Positions 44,181-55,739 of a stretch of DNA of 64,000 nt are shown here, one piece after another; positions within the stretch are counted from its first letter, which is position 1, and the number at the start of each line of letters is the position of its first letter. The DNA is from Eustoma russellianum (taxonomy: Eukaryota > Streptophyta > Magnoliopsida > Gentianales > Gentianaceae): the NCBI GenBank assembly GCA_036186865.1, contig AP025047.1:29917333-29981332 (forward strand), in the 5' to 3' direction. Below the pieces are notes generated by a model. It did not search any database and was not told where the DNA came from. It saw only the letters and a program-made list of their open reading frames with translations. The translations under genes were made by a program, and so were the position numbers.

Positions 44181-44934
44181 TAACTAGGAATCTTCTTGAA
44201 AATTTCTACAAATAGAGCTTTTATTTCTTTTCATTGTGCACCGTCAATGTGAGTCAAATCAAAGAGCAAGAAGTGCTTTGTAGCCAACATGTTTGCTCAT
44301 GCAATCAGATAGATTGTGTTCTATTATGTCATCGCAGAAAATTATTTGGTGATCTTCTGAAATACTATTGTTTCATAGAAGACAATTTGTAGAAAGAGAG
44401 CTTTTTTTTACAGTTCTTGCATCTTCAATTCATTTCTTTTATGTTGTTCACTCTGATACATGAATTTTCATCCTCTGATGAACTTTGCTTCCTAATGGGT
44501 TTTATGTTATGGAGAAATGGAATGTGTTTGCAGTATCCAATTGTGAATCTTTTTTGTGGTAACAATGAACTTGAAATCGTTCTATCTGTTGGTTTTTCAG
44601 TTGTGATTTCTCTGTATGTGTTGATTTGCTAGTTACATTTGCCAAAGTGACAGCAGCCTTGTTTTTGCATTTGCTTGGCAATCTTTGTAGCACAATTTAG
44701 TGTTGAATTCATAAACTTTAGATTGTAAACTATAAGAAAAAAAAACTTGTTGAGCTACTCCTACATGCACTGCTAGAACAAAGCAGAATTTATCTAATCT
44801 ATAAGACTTACTTGTGAACTACTAAGAAGGATTGTTTGTCCGAGAAGTTCATATTTCTATACTTATGTTTAAACTGTTATTAATCTGTATGTCATAACTA
44901 ATGAACTTTCAAGTATACCTTAAGCCTATTTTAG
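44181..44934 (+). other. Right internal part of the outer copia element, unrecognised
   Basis: No frame resembles copia pol until about 44935. T-rich with short open frames of no recognisable type. It was contiguous with 37165 before Tat-2 inserted. Confidence 0.5.
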
Positions 44935-45128
44935 GTACTTGAAGCTCGCGCTAAGTCAAGGAATATCAGAAAAAGAAGCATACGAGTTTTCTAAAGGTAG
45001 AGGTTGTCAAGGTTGAACATGTCTCATCAAGTAACTAAATTGCAGATATCTTTATCAAACCGGTGACTAGAAGAATATCTCAGACACTTATTGTCAAGCT
45101 TGGTTGTATACAACATATACATCAAGCT
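44935..45128 (+). pseudogene. Copia RNase H C-terminus of the outer element
   Basis: The frame reads KVEVVKVEHVSSSN, stop, IADIFIKPVTRRISQTLIVK, LGCIQHIHQA, stop. The conserved V-H-V-S/T-x-x-Q-x-A-D-x-x-T-K end of copia RNase H is recognisable, with TAA at the Gln position. It ends eight bases before the LTR, as usual. Everything upstream in pol is gone or unrecognisable. Confidence 0.85.
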
Positions 45129-45129
45129 T

Positions 45130-45137
45130 AAGGGGAG
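45130..45137 (+). other. Polypurine tract of the outer copia element
   Basis: AAGGGGAG directly before the LTR. Confidence 0.85.
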
Positions 45138-45401
45138 TATAGAAATATAATGTATACATACACATATTGTATACATGAAAATACATTATACAATTGTAAA
45201 ATACATTTACATACATGTACGATACAGTTATACATAAAAATAGGTTAAATATCACTGATTTAGTGATAATAGGAAAATATAGCCTTTGGTATGTTTCTAG
45301 TCACTAGAGGCTAAGGCTTGCTCCCTTATATAAAGAGTATCATTTGTAAATTAAAACTAAGTCTGAATAATGCCACCAATTTGTTCTTCTAGTTTTCTAC
45401 G
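45138..45401 (+). repeat. 3' LTR of the outer copia element (264 bp)
   Basis: It runs from TATAGAAATATA to AGTTTTCTACG and matches 23435-23709. TSD CTCAC follows. Confidence 0.92.
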
Positions 45402-45406
45402 CTCAC

Positions 45407-45895
45407 CTATCCACCGCTTCTATTTTCTTATTTTATCAAGCGGTCAACTATACCCTTAACAGGTATTTTTACTGTAATGATTGATAAACCACCATCTTTG
45501 TGCATATTCTTCATTTTTTTTTTCGTTCGACTCAGATTATCTGTGTGTAGGAAAACGGAGTACTGGGTCTCTAATGGGTGTATGTTTCGAATTGGTGCTA
45601 TCATCCTATCAAGCTTCATATTCTTTGATCCATATTCATACATGGATAAAGTATTAAATACATACGGATCACTGTCTGCCGATGCAAAACCGGCAAAGTT
45701 TTAACTCCGTCTTCATCTTCCTTAAGGCAGCGAGCATGACTGAAAAGAGGAAGCATTCGCTGGAAATGATTGAGTGGGTGAGGGTGAGTTCGAGAGATTT
45801 GATGCCTGATTGCACGGAGGTTAGAGGGAGATCTCTGATCTCATTACAGCTGTTGGAGACGGAGAGATCGGATGAAGTTTTGGGTTTTGTTGGCA
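45407..45895. other. Low-copy-looking DNA with two unidentified open frames
   Basis: A minus-strand frame (45643-45428, starting MYEYGSKNMKLDRMIAPIRN) and a plus-strand frame (45735-45905, starting MTEKRKHSLEMIEWVRVSSR) have protein-like composition. I recognise neither, and each is short and stands alone. They could be exons of a host gene or its relics. Confidence 0.35.
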
Positions 45896-45899
45896 AAGG

Positions 45900-46140
45900 T
45901 TGAACCCCCACCCAAAGGGTTCCCACTGCCTCAGCCTAAGGAGCTGCGTAGAGGATTTAAATCAGGAATCCAACAGCTTTCTAGATTGGGCGATATCTTA
46001 CAAAGTTACTGTACCCCCACAAACCAGTCCTTTGTCATGGCAGAAGACGAACACCCACACTGTACGCGTCGTTGGATTCAAACTCATGACCTCTTGTTGG
46101 CAATCCCCAACCCAAGTGCCAATTGTACTATGCCCTGGGG
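45900..46140 (-). mobile_element. tRNA-derived SINE
   Basis: On the minus strand GGGCATAGTACAATTGGC resembles a pol III A box, and 40 bp further GGTCATGAGTTTGAATCC resembles a B box. About 170 bp of tail ends GGGTGGGGGTTCAA. GGCAAAGGTTG at the left and GGCAAGTTG at the right of the segment may be the decayed target duplication. No protein is encoded. The exact ends are approximate. Confidence 0.6.
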
Positions 46141-46933
46141 GCAAGTTGTCAAAGAATTGCCAAGTGTTGACACTCATGAACTGGAGGTGTGATGAGAAAG
46201 CTCACCTTGATGGTTTGATGAACTGATGGGTGAGGACGGTTAATAAGATGCTTATTGCACAAAATTCATCAGTGGTGGAACACGATCTGTTGCTGGAGGT
46301 GATGGCATATGACTTCACTGGGCAGTGACCAGTTGGAGCGCAAGGTTGAGGGAGGAGAAGAATGCAGAATGGCAGGACATTTGAAAGGATGCAGATATGA
46401 TGATTTTGTCCCTTTTATTTCTGCTTTGCACTAACTGTTAATAAGGGCATTTTTGTACTTTCAGTAGGTGGTTATTCTGGTAAACCAGCTCTTTTGTGTA
46501 TAAACTGTTTGATGATGTACTCAATGAAATCGAATGATTCATTTGGCAGTTATTCCTCTTGTTGTTAATTCCTCTACACAGTTTTCTTTCTATTCTCTTC
46601 TTCGTCGCTCTTTTCTGCTCGATTTCATACGCGAAGTAGATCAGTTGATACTTATTCATACACGATTCAATTGTGCTCGTTGTTATAGCAGTTCGAAAAT
46701 TCACACAAGTTTCGGGTTTTGATGAGGTAGAGGAGAAGAATTTGGCTGTCGGTTTCAGGTGGGACTTGAACTAAAGGTTTCGGCTGAAGTTTTAGATTTC
46801 TTGTTGCCGCCGGAGAAAATAAGGTGGAGTTTTTTTTTTATTATTGGCCGCCATTGTTTCGGGTGGGGTTTACAACAATATTTATTTGCAGCGAGGGGCC
46901 GCACATCCTCAAACATATAAAACAAATTTATTG
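46141..46933. other. Unassigned DNA
   Basis: 46437-46700 has features of a small copia LTR: TGTTAATAAGGGCATTTTTG, a TATA-like GTGTATAAACTG and a T-rich end. No second copy, PBS or PPT was found, so I do not call it. The rest shows no recognisable protein. Confidence 0.4.
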
Positions 46934-47264
46934 TAAATGAAAAAAGAATTTACATTCTAATAGAGTCAATGACACATTCTTTTTTGATTTTCGAATATGA
47001 TAAAATAAAGCAAAATGTCTCACTAAATTAGCTGCGCTTCTTATATTGTGGAGTAGCAGTTGATGGACAAGCGTAATTATATTGTGAAATAGCAGTTGAT
47101 TGACAATTGCAATTTTTATTATGGGTTATCAGGAAACAACCCCAGTGCGTTTCTAGTACATGGGTATAGTTGCATACATCAGACCTCCTATACCCCGCTA
47201 CAGACAGAAGCCATTAAGATAATAGGGTCATATTGTTGTTGTTGCATTATAAATGAAAAAAGAA
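46934..47264 (+). mobile_element. 301-bp retroposon with a 15-bp target duplication
   Basis: TAAATGAAAAAAGAA occurs at 46934-46948 and 47250-47264. Between them, 46949-47249 ends CATATTGTTGTTGTTGC. The segment with CCTATACCCCGCTACAGACA and a (TTG)n tail resembles the 3' ends of plant RTE LINEs, so this is either a very short RTE copy or a SINE using its tail. It encodes nothing. Confidence 0.7.
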
Positions 47265-47628
47265 GAGCGGCAAGAAAATGAATGATCTATGTGGCCAATT
47301 GATAAAATAAATTTTAAAAACAACAGTGGATTACGGGGAAAAAATGATGACAATAGTGCTTCAATACTTTATTTGATAGGCGATGAAAATAGTTTTGCTT
47401 TAGAATATATATGATGCTTGAACAGACTTTAGAAGGTTGGAGGATCCTAACGAGACATTACATCTCTATTTTCCTTCATAGTGTCAGCGAAATAGTTAGC
47501 TCGACTTTAGAACGTTAGATCGTATAAATTATTGTATAAAAAAGATATCTATCTATCTATATATCTTTATATATATCATTAAACATTTGTTTACCGCTGC
47601 TTAAACACATATCAGACGCATTTCCTAC
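47265..47628. other. Unassigned AT-rich DNA
   Basis: It contains a short (TCTA)n/(TA)n stretch near 47550. 47624-47628 (CCTAC) would be the left TSD of element 2. No gene is seen. Confidence 0.5.
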
Positions 47629-49332
47629 TGTTACGACTCGAATTTTCGGATCAATAGAAATGCAACAATATAACAAAAAATAAAACGTCAATGCGATGTC
47701 GAAAAATTTTTGATGTAATTTAAATTTTATTTAGGATTAATAAAGACATTGACATTAAATATCGAGGTTAGAAACGTTCGGAAAAATAACCGAACAATAA
47801 GTTTTCGGATATATCGAGACTTGACGATACTAGATAACGAACCATTCGGACATAAGATATGATTTAAATAAGTTAGTCAGTAGCACCCTAAGTCGGTAGA
47901 TGTAAATCAAACCAAATAAAAATACCCGATACGATAATTCCAATACACACTTTTATCACATTTTCTCATACTTTAACCTATATGGCATAAAAGACAACAC
48001 TCCACCCTCCTCAATAACCCTAGGCCACCACTACCTACCCCTCACAAGTCAACATCACATTTTTCTTCTCTTACACACTTTTCTATCATTACTATTCTAC
48101 ACTTTATCTTCTACTCATTACTCTACCACAATTCCTTCTCTTTCCTTATACCCTAATTTCGTCCAAACCCTCACCCCTCAGCCGAAAGTTGCACTCCAAA
48201 GGGGACAAGACTTCTCCACTTTTCTTTCTTTACACTACGCACTTCATTATTACACTACAACTTATCTTCTTCCACCTTCTCTCCTCATTACTTAACAAAA
48301 CAGTCTTCTTTCTTTTCTCTAGAATTTCAGCCGAGAATCACCAAGACAAGGAGAGGATTTATTTTTCATCTTCAACTCACTTCTCCCCTACACACTTCTC
48401 TTTCTTCTCCAAAAGAAAAAGTCTTCCAAACCATTTCATCTTCCATGGCCGAAAATTTCAAGGTCCAAGAAGGGCATTTTCTTTCTTCTTCTCACCTCAT
48501 ATTTAGTCCATCTCCATCTTCAAAAACCCTTCTCTATTCCTCAAGCAAGAAAACAAGGTTTTCCAATCTCCATTTTACTCATATGCCGGAAGTTCAAGAC
48601 ATGGAACAAGGTTTTTTTTTCTTTTATTCATCTCATACACATTTCCAAACCAACAACTACACCATCTTCCTATGTATGTTGGCCGAGATTTTTGATGTTG
48701 AAAACCAAGAGGTATCAAAGTAAAAAAAACACCACTTAAAGTAATTATATTTCTTCCACTTGTCCATTCTCTTAAGTTGAACACTAACTAATCATTTTTT
48801 TGTGACCAAACCATGGCTTAAAGGGTGGAAGGAGATGGAGTTGTCTTCCAATCTAAGTGAAGAAATCTTCACTTTAAAGTGTAAGAAAAGTGGTAAAGGC
48901 AAGTCATCTTCCTAGATCCTACATGGATTTACAAAAGGCCTTCATTTGGAAAAAAAGAGTTTAAACCCACTTTATGAATATAAATATGTATTGTATGTAA
49001 ATTAATATATAAAAATGATCAAGATATGTATACTAAATAATATGGTAAGAAAGTATATAAATATAAGTATACATATACACTTTTGACCATAAAGTATTTA
49101 AAGTTAAAATGACTATAAAATATTTTTATACACATATATATGTTAAGATATGAAAATGAATAAGTTTTGGATGTTATATAGTATATCATAAAATAATTTT
49201 ACAAATGTAACAACAAGATACATATTCGGCCATTAGGCCTAATGTGATAAAATGATTTTAGTATATTTTGTGTTTGTGTACATATGTATTATATACATGT
49301 TAAAAATATGAAAGAATGACCTTAGTATGTTT

Positions 49333-49395
<63 letters not shown>

Positions 49396-50876
49396 ACATT
49401 CAAATACGAAGTTATGACAAATGATTTTAATTCATGTTATGTACATTTATATGTACAATAAATGATAAGATGTAAATCATGATATAAGTTATGAAATTCC
49501 TAAGTGGTATATTATAGTAAATAGGAGTTATATATTTCATGTACCTAAGTTATGAATTATGGAATACATGTGCAGTTTAGGTATTAAGAAAGTATGGTTA
49601 TGGTATTTTCTTAAGTTATGATAAGTAGGCCTTAAGTAAGTAAGTAATGTTACTAGTGGTAGTATGACCAAAGTATCCTCATATGATCGAGTCTCACGTT
49701 GCATGAAATGAAAGTTCGAAAAGTGATTTTATCGCATTACATGTTTAAATGTTCATATGTATGTGAATAATAAATGCGAGACGATTGATTCCATTTACAC
49801 AAGATATGTTATGTTATGTTCAAGAGTGTGACATCGGTACTGGGGTGGTAGGTGTCAGGGTCATATGATTATGTTTAGGCTGAGTGTAACACCGGGTCTG
49901 GGACACCGGATCTGCGTCATAGCGCGTTACTGTTAGTACATGTACATATGTTTATGATGTTTATGTCGTACATGTACTATATGGGGAATCAATTGGTATG
50001 TCATGTGTTATTATTCTTATGAAAAGTGATATAGTCAATTATGAAAATGTTATGTCTTCATGTTATGAAAATGTCATGTTATGCAAGTTATGAAAAGCAC
50101 GTCATGTTTATGAAAATTCATGTCGTATGCATCATGTCATGCTCATGTCACCTTAGGGTTATGATTAAGAATTCCTTAAGTCTATAATGGCACTACAGTG
50201 GTCAATGTAGTGTTTAATCATTAAGGTGTAGTACATGTAAGATATGAGAGGAAAGTATAAGTTATGGATTATAAGCTAAGTATGGACACTATATGGTGTT
50301 ACGGATTAAGTAGTACGTGATGATGATATGTATGTTGTGGAATTTCCTTATTTATTTGCTTTCAGTTTACAGTTATGTTATACTGATTTAAATGGAGACG
50401 TGCTTATTATATTCTATATTCATGATTATTATATTTTGTTACCTCGTCTCTCCATGTAGGATCTACATGTTGTATCTAGTAAGACTACCTGCTGAGCGAT
50501 TAAAACATTGGCTATCGCTCATACTTGCCTATTTATCACTTTCTAGATAACAGGTAGCACTTTATAGGCTTGTTGTGGATAGGTTAGATAGACCATTGAT
50601 AACGAAGAAAATACCGAGAGATTTGCTTCGAAGGCGTTATGTCTCGGTTTATGATGAATTTCAGAAGATTTCAGTATTCAGTATAATATGACGTGTACAG
50701 ATTACGATGTAGTGCATTGCATGTCGATTATGATTTGTTTATGTTATGTTTCTTTCGCTTATTGATTCATTATTCATGTCGACATGTACATGTATGGTAT
50801 CGACGCCTTATACTCTTTGGAGTACAGTACGGCGGGTGCACCGGGCCGGAACCCTGGTTTTGGGCGGGGCGCTACT
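47629..50876 (+). repeat. 5' LTR of element 2 (3.25 kb)
   Basis: It starts TGTTACGACTCGAATTTTCG and ends near GGGGCGCTACT. Its start matches 51823-51969. Inside: a pyrimidine-rich stretch (about 48000-48560), an (AT)n run (49330-49390) and GTACGGCGGGTGCACCGG near the end. Small open frames in the pyrimidine-rich part are composition effects. Confidence 0.85.
49330..49390. repeat. (AT)n microsatellite
   Basis: About 30 AT units inside the element 2 LTR. Confidence 0.97.
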
Positions 50877-50878
50877 CT

Positions 50879-50890
50879 TGTTATCAGGGC
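50879..50890 (+). other. Primer binding site of element 2 (degenerate)
   Basis: TGTTATCAGGGC, two changes from TGGTATCAGAGC, just after the LTR, followed by AAAGGCTCTAGATC as in the sister elements. Confidence 0.75.
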
Positions 50891-51808
50891 AAAGGCTCTA
50901 GATCCACTGTGGACACATAAGTAAACAACGACATGGATTTAAGCAGTGATCTTAGAATTTAAGAAATGATTATAGATGTAAGAAATGATCTTAGACGAAA
51001 GCGACAGCCTTAGCATAAGAGAAATAGAACGGTATTATGCAGATATGAGAAAAAAAGAGAGTATAAGTAGGTCATTTAGGCTTTCCAACATTTATACATG
51101 GCCAGTCACTCGGATACCTCAATTCTATTTTCCTATTCGTAACATAGTAGTCATAAACTGTAATGTCCATAATTTTAGGTCCAGCTCTCTTTGGGATAAT
51201 ATTTGGAGATAGTGATAGAATTTCATAGGCTGATTAAGATACGATATGTAGTAGAATTATAAGCAACGATTTATAAGAATTATGATGATTAGAGTTTCGT
51301 AAATACATTGCACAAATAGTACGAGTAGGATTAAGACGATGAAATTAGAAATTTCAGAGTAGGTTAAGGATGTTAGTCACATTAAGGATGTAAATTCATA
51401 GTGATAAGAGTACGATTATATGAATAGAGATAAGAGTATAATGAGTCATGGCATGTCGGAAGTTAAATTATGGATTCTGAATGACGTTGGATTATCTGAA
51501 TGGAAGTAGTGTGCATAAGTTGAATCTGAGTAAGCATGACTAGATTGGAGATGATATGAGATTTAATTAGACGCGGATTAGCGGCTGAAATTGGTACATA
51601 TAAAGGTGGGTGTAACACACAAAAATATGAGATTGTAGAATATCTAAGCGGATCAATAGAAGGTATACAAAAACAGTAAATTAAGAAAAATTTTATCATA
51701 AGTCAGTGAATACTAAGTTGAATCATATGCGATTAAGAAACGACTCTAGAAATTAAGTGATTAAATCTTTAAGTATAAAATCGATACGACCCTAGACAAA
51801 ACTTTTTA
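50891..51808 (+). other. Internal region of element 2, no protein recognised
   Basis: AT-rich. The first 120 bp repeat TAAGAAATGATCTTAGA-like words, as in element 1. No gag or pol motif is seen. Confidence 0.7.
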
Positions 51809-51822
51809 TAAGGGGGGAATAA
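51809..51822 (+). other. Polypurine tract of element 2
   Basis: TAAGGGGGGAATAA directly before TGTTACGACAT, preceded by ACAAAACTTTTTA as in element 1. Confidence 0.85.
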
Positions 51823-51969
51823 TGTTACGACATGAATTTTCGGATCAATGGAAATGTAATAATATAATGAAAAATAGAACGTGAATGCGATGTCGATAAA
51901 ATTTCGATGGAATTTAAATTTTATTTAGGATTAATAAATGCATCGACATTAAATATCGAGGTTAGAAAC
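51823..51969 (+). repeat. 3' LTR of element 2, first 147 bp only
   Basis: It matches 47629 onwards up to GAGGTTAGAAAC, where element 3 starts. The last five bases, GAAAC, would be the TSD of element 3. Confidence 0.92.
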
Positions 51970-52155
51970 TGTTACATCCGGAAATTTTCAAATCAGTTGT
52001 CGTGTGTTAAAAAAAAACTAAGTAGCCGTTGAGTGTAACAACCCCTCGGAATCAAGTTAATAATAGCAACTCATTTAGGTCCAAGTGATTTATAACTACT
52101 TTATAAATCTTAAATGTGTATAGGGTGAATGGAAGTTGGGCACAAAAAAAAGAAA

Positions 52156-52207
<52 letters not shown>

Positions 52208-54520
52208 GAAGAAGAAATGCTTAAAAGTACCGTGAGATAGGATAAGCTAGTAAAAAAATAATAATAATAAATAAAATAATAATAATATAATAATGGAATA
52301 AGATAAAGGATAAAGGTAAAGTAATTCAAAAAAAAAAGGATAATGCCAAATTTAAAGGGGGAACAACCGTTCCCCCTCATAAATTGCACACGATATGAAT
52401 CAAGGGGAAAGGCGGGGAGGCGCAGAGGGCTGCAAAAAAAAAATAGAGAAGAAAAAAAATGGCGCATAAAGAGGCAAAGGCTGGAAGAGGAGAAGAGGGG
52501 AAGAAAAGAGAGAAGAAGAAGAGAAAGAGAAAAGGCAACCGAGTCTATTCTAAATGTGTAGTTTGGCCGCAAATAGGTAGGTTCCTTTTCCCCCTCCAAT
52601 TGGTACAAATTCAAGCATGCTTTGGTGATATATTATGTGTTTTGTTGTTTTTAATTGTTGAAATCTATACTATGTTGCTTAATCTGTGAAAAACATGAGT
52701 TTTTGATTACTGTGGAATGTATTTGATTTCTGTTGAATGCGTGTGATTTCTGTGGTTTTGCGTGGATTGAATTTTTGATTTTAAGAAAAAATTTGATAAT
52801 CAAAATAGTAAAACATTTTGATTTTAGGGAAAAATTTGATAATTAAAATAGTATAAATTTTGTTTGGAGCCTGTGGAATGCGCAAAAGGCTATGCTGCGT
52901 GGTCTGCGTCTATGTAATTTGATGTTAGAGATGAATTTGATATCAAAAGAATTTCTAGGGCTTATTTTATTAATGTTATTTAATTGATTAAAAAATAGTA
53001 TTAAATATAGGAAAAATATAATTAAATATCAAAAAATTATAAATAAATTTCAGAAATTATAAAATACTAAAATTAAATTATTTTCATCAAATTTCTGTGT
53101 AGCGGGCCGATTGTGCGCAGGTCTGACTCACTTACTTAATATATATAAAATAAAATAATCTATTGAGCCGACCGCAGGCCGGGCCGAATGGCCAACGGAC
53201 CGGGCCCAGTTGGCTGGCCCAATTAAACGAAATAATAATAATAATAATAATATACTTCTGAAATTTCTGGAAATTCTACAAAGGTTATTTAATTAATTTT
53301 AAATAGTAATAATTATAGGAAAAATATAAATAAAATCGGAAAATTATATATAAATTCCAGAAATTATAAAATGCTGAGATTAAATTATTTTTACTAAAGT
53401 TCATTAATTGTGATAATTCATTTAAATTGGATAATTGGGTAATAAATAGAAATAAATTAGAGAAAAATGAGGAAAAATATAGAAAATGCACCATAAATAT
53501 ATACAAGCCATGGAAAAATAAGTTTAACGTCAAACAACATTAAATCATTACTCGGATAATAAATGAACCTAAAATTGAGCGCCAGAGGATGGTGAGGATG
53601 GGTCAAGGGCCTCAAACGATCATTAAATGAACCTAGATTTGAGTGTCGAAGGATGGTGAGGATGGGCCAAGGGCCTTAGACGATTGTGTTGTTTGCATTC
53701 ATGGCACGTGTATTGCATGATGGCGGGTCGTGACATACGGGTCACGGGCGCTCAGGATGGTGTACGGTGGCGGGGCCACGACACTCAGGATGGTGTGCGG
53801 TGGCGCGGCCACGCACACTCAGTATGGTGACTGTGGGGTGTACGACCTGCAACCACTCGGTAGGACCCAGGTTCATGCATTACACGGTGGAGATATCGGC
53901 ATTCTGTGTGACATGACTTTGTTGCGTGTGACATGCATAGTAGGACATGCATCTCGATATTGCGCATTCTCTATCTGGAGTGAATTACTTTCCGCATTCT
54001 TTCATGTGCTTATGTGATATCATGTTTTACGTGCTATGTGTTATATCATTTTTGGATGCTCGTCTTGTACTACTTGGAAGCAGGTGCCTACTGAGTGATT
54101 TCCCAGTCACTCACCCCTACTCCCCCCCACCAGGTGAGCAGGAAGAGACTTATGACTACGTCTTTGTTGAGGACGGGGCTGATACGGTGGAGTGGACAGA
54201 CTGATGGTCGCGCCTAGGATACTAGAAGACCCTGCGACTGTTTGTCTTTGTTTTATTGGGATCACATCGGACATCACCTTGTTTAGTACGATAGACTCTA
54301 GATGCTAGCGTGTTGACTTATTGTCGTGATATATTTATTGTTTTTATGGAGGATTGTCCTTTATTCATATGAATTAGTGTTATGGTATTACGTTTCCGCG
54401 AGAAAAATTTCTACGTCTTTTCGGACATGTTGGAAATTGATTCGACGCTTTGTATGCTCCTTAGTGAGATACGGCGGGCGTACTGTTCCCGGTACTAGGG
54501 TTCGGGAGCGGTGCGCTACA
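51970..54520 (+). repeat. LTR A of element 3 (2551 bp)
   Basis: It starts TGTTACATCCGGAAATTTTC and ends GTGCGCTACA. It contains an (AT)n run at 52151-52202, a GC-rich GCCGGGCCGAATGGCC near 53180, a 65-bp duplication (GAGGATGGTGAGGATGGG, 53560-53680) and GATACGGCGGGCG near the end. Open frames in it recur in LTR B and resemble no protein. Confidence 0.93.
53751..53830. repeat. Three short subrepeats in LTR A
   Basis: CTCAGGATGGTGTACGGTGG-like units begin at 53751, 53783 and 53818. The same array is present in LTR B near 59682-59760. Confidence 0.85.
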
Positions 54521-54522
54521 GG

Positions 54523-54534
54523 TGGTATCAGAGC
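54523..54534 (+). other. Primer binding site, internal A
   Basis: TGGTATCAGAGC, a perfect methionine-type site, two bases after LTR A. Confidence 0.95.
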
Positions 54535-55469
54535 CGAGGCTTTAGATCTGCCTCGGGAACGCAGGATTAACTAGATCACCTAGACGTAAGCTACGATCAC
54601 TTCATAGAAATAACAAATATACCCCTAATAATGAAGTAGACCTAAGTTATGATCGGGTTATGGGAGGTGTGTGCCGTTGGTGAGCTTTCTTTATTTCATT
54701 ACTGCTGTACCCCCGAACTTTCGCATGAGCCCCATAAATGCTCAGATCCCTCGATCACTTCCGTTCAATCCGGATTCTCGTCAAGGTTTGTGCAAAATCC
54801 AAGAAAATATCGTCACGTCATAAAAAAAAGATATATATATCATAAAAATAATATGGCAAAGGAGGCAACGGTGGTTATGGTAACGACCACCAGGATCAAG
54901 GGGTCATCCTCCAAGCATTGGCCTACACCATGGCCACCACTTGGCGCAACGGCGACTGTAAACTATGCAGTGTCAATAGCAGTTGAACTAGCGTCTCCCG
55001 CCACTAGATCTGAGGTCATGCTACATGGAAATGCAGGACATCCGGAATCCAACGTTTAGAAGGACCCTTCACCAGGGAAGCATAAATGTGTGACATGGCC
55101 GCTAATAATCACAAGACCGGCCGCGATGGAAGTACAGCCGCAGAGGAATGCATGGCCACCGCTGCCACCATGTGCTCATTTTTGATGCCACGTTTGGGTC
55201 AGTGTGGGAGGATTATGCAAGCGTGAGTGCCATAACAAGGACGTTTTACGAGTAAGGGCATTGAGCAGAGGCCGGCACCACATCACAGCAGAATCAAGAA
55301 CAGCATAAAGGGAAGCAAGGAACAGTGTCCATATCCACGTGATGATTGATGCGGACATCGGAAAGGCTGGCGACGTCGTAGCGGAGTTCAACCGCCGGCA
55401 ACCAGGTATCAATGACTCCTCATCAGTACAGATGATGTAATCAGAAATAAATGATCAGAGTTGCGCAGC
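54535..55469 (+). other. 5' internal part of copy A, where gag would lie
   Basis: An open frame from 54649 to 55059 and a minus-strand one at 55176-55412 are present, both copied in internal B. I recognise no gag domain. A frame containing VMIDADIGKAGDVVAEF near 55340-55390 could be the gag-protease border, but this is weak. Confidence 0.4.
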
Positions 55470-55733
55470 GGAAGCGTGGGTTTCTTAAGTCACATAAGTT
55501 CCCAAGAGTGAACCTCGGTGGAGCCGAAGAAGATTAAGGATATCGCTGAGTAGCACTGACCGACCAAGGTGACTGAACTAAGGAGTTCTCTTGATTTGGC
55601 CAGCTGCTATATGGAATTCATTTAAGGATTTTCGTCGATATTGATGTCCCTAAGTTGACGGAAGCATAGGAAGGCAAAGTTCGAGTGGACAGTTGATATC
55701 GACAAAGCCTCGCTGAGCCCAAAAAAAAGATTT
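55470..55733 (+). pseudogene. Fossil Ty3/gypsy RT C-terminus, copy A
   Basis: One frame reads GSVGFLSHISSQE, stop, TSVEPKKIKDIAE, stop, then PTKVTELRSSLDLASCYMEF, stop, GFSSILMSL, stop, KAKFEWTVDIDKASLSPKK. This follows the RT thumb and connection of chromoviruses (the region around V-x-P-x-K-I, E-x-R-S-F-L-G-L-x-x-Y-Y-R-x-F-I and F-x-W). Five in-frame stops. The catalytic part of RT is missing upstream and RNase H is missing downstream. Confidence 0.8.
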
Positions 55734-55739
55734 AAAAAA

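Larger units (their letters stand above)
23435..45401 (+). mobile_element. Outer copia element, 22 kb because of nested insertions
   Basis: LTRs at 23435-23709 and 45138-45401 match along their length and are flanked by CTCAC on both sides (23430-23434, 45402-45406), so they are the two ends of one insertion. A PBS follows the left LTR. A copia RNase H C-terminus and a PPT precede the right one. Inside lie a foldback-LTR copia element (27027-36464) and Tat-2 (37171-44175). Removing both with their TSDs leaves about 5.5 kb, most of it not recognisable as gag or pol. The family belongs to copia by its RNase H end. It is defective. Confidence 0.9.
47629..51969 (+). mobile_element. Element 2: coding-free Ty3/gypsy-like element, interrupted
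   Basis: A 3.25-kb 5' LTR, a degenerate methionine-type PBS, only about 0.93 kb of internal DNA, a PPT and the first 147 bp of the 3' LTR. Element 3 then begins at 51970. The remainder of this 3' LTR should lie beyond the right end of element 3, outside the window. PPT and LTR-end motifs resemble those of elements 1 and 3. There is no coding remnant. It is a very short LARD-like form. Confidence 0.85.

Noticed and set aside
46437..46700. Small copia-like LTR
   Set aside because: The base composition and TGTTAATAAGGG start fit, but there is no second copy, PBS, PPT or TSD.
52096..52614. Long hydrophobic minus-strand open frame suggesting a membrane protein
   Set aside because: It is a translation of A-rich DNA and an (AT)n run within an LTR. 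It is shorter in LTR B, where the simple repeats differ.
55176..55412. Minus-strand open frame identical in both copies of element 3
   Set aside because: Its conservation follows from the recent duplication of the array and not from selection.
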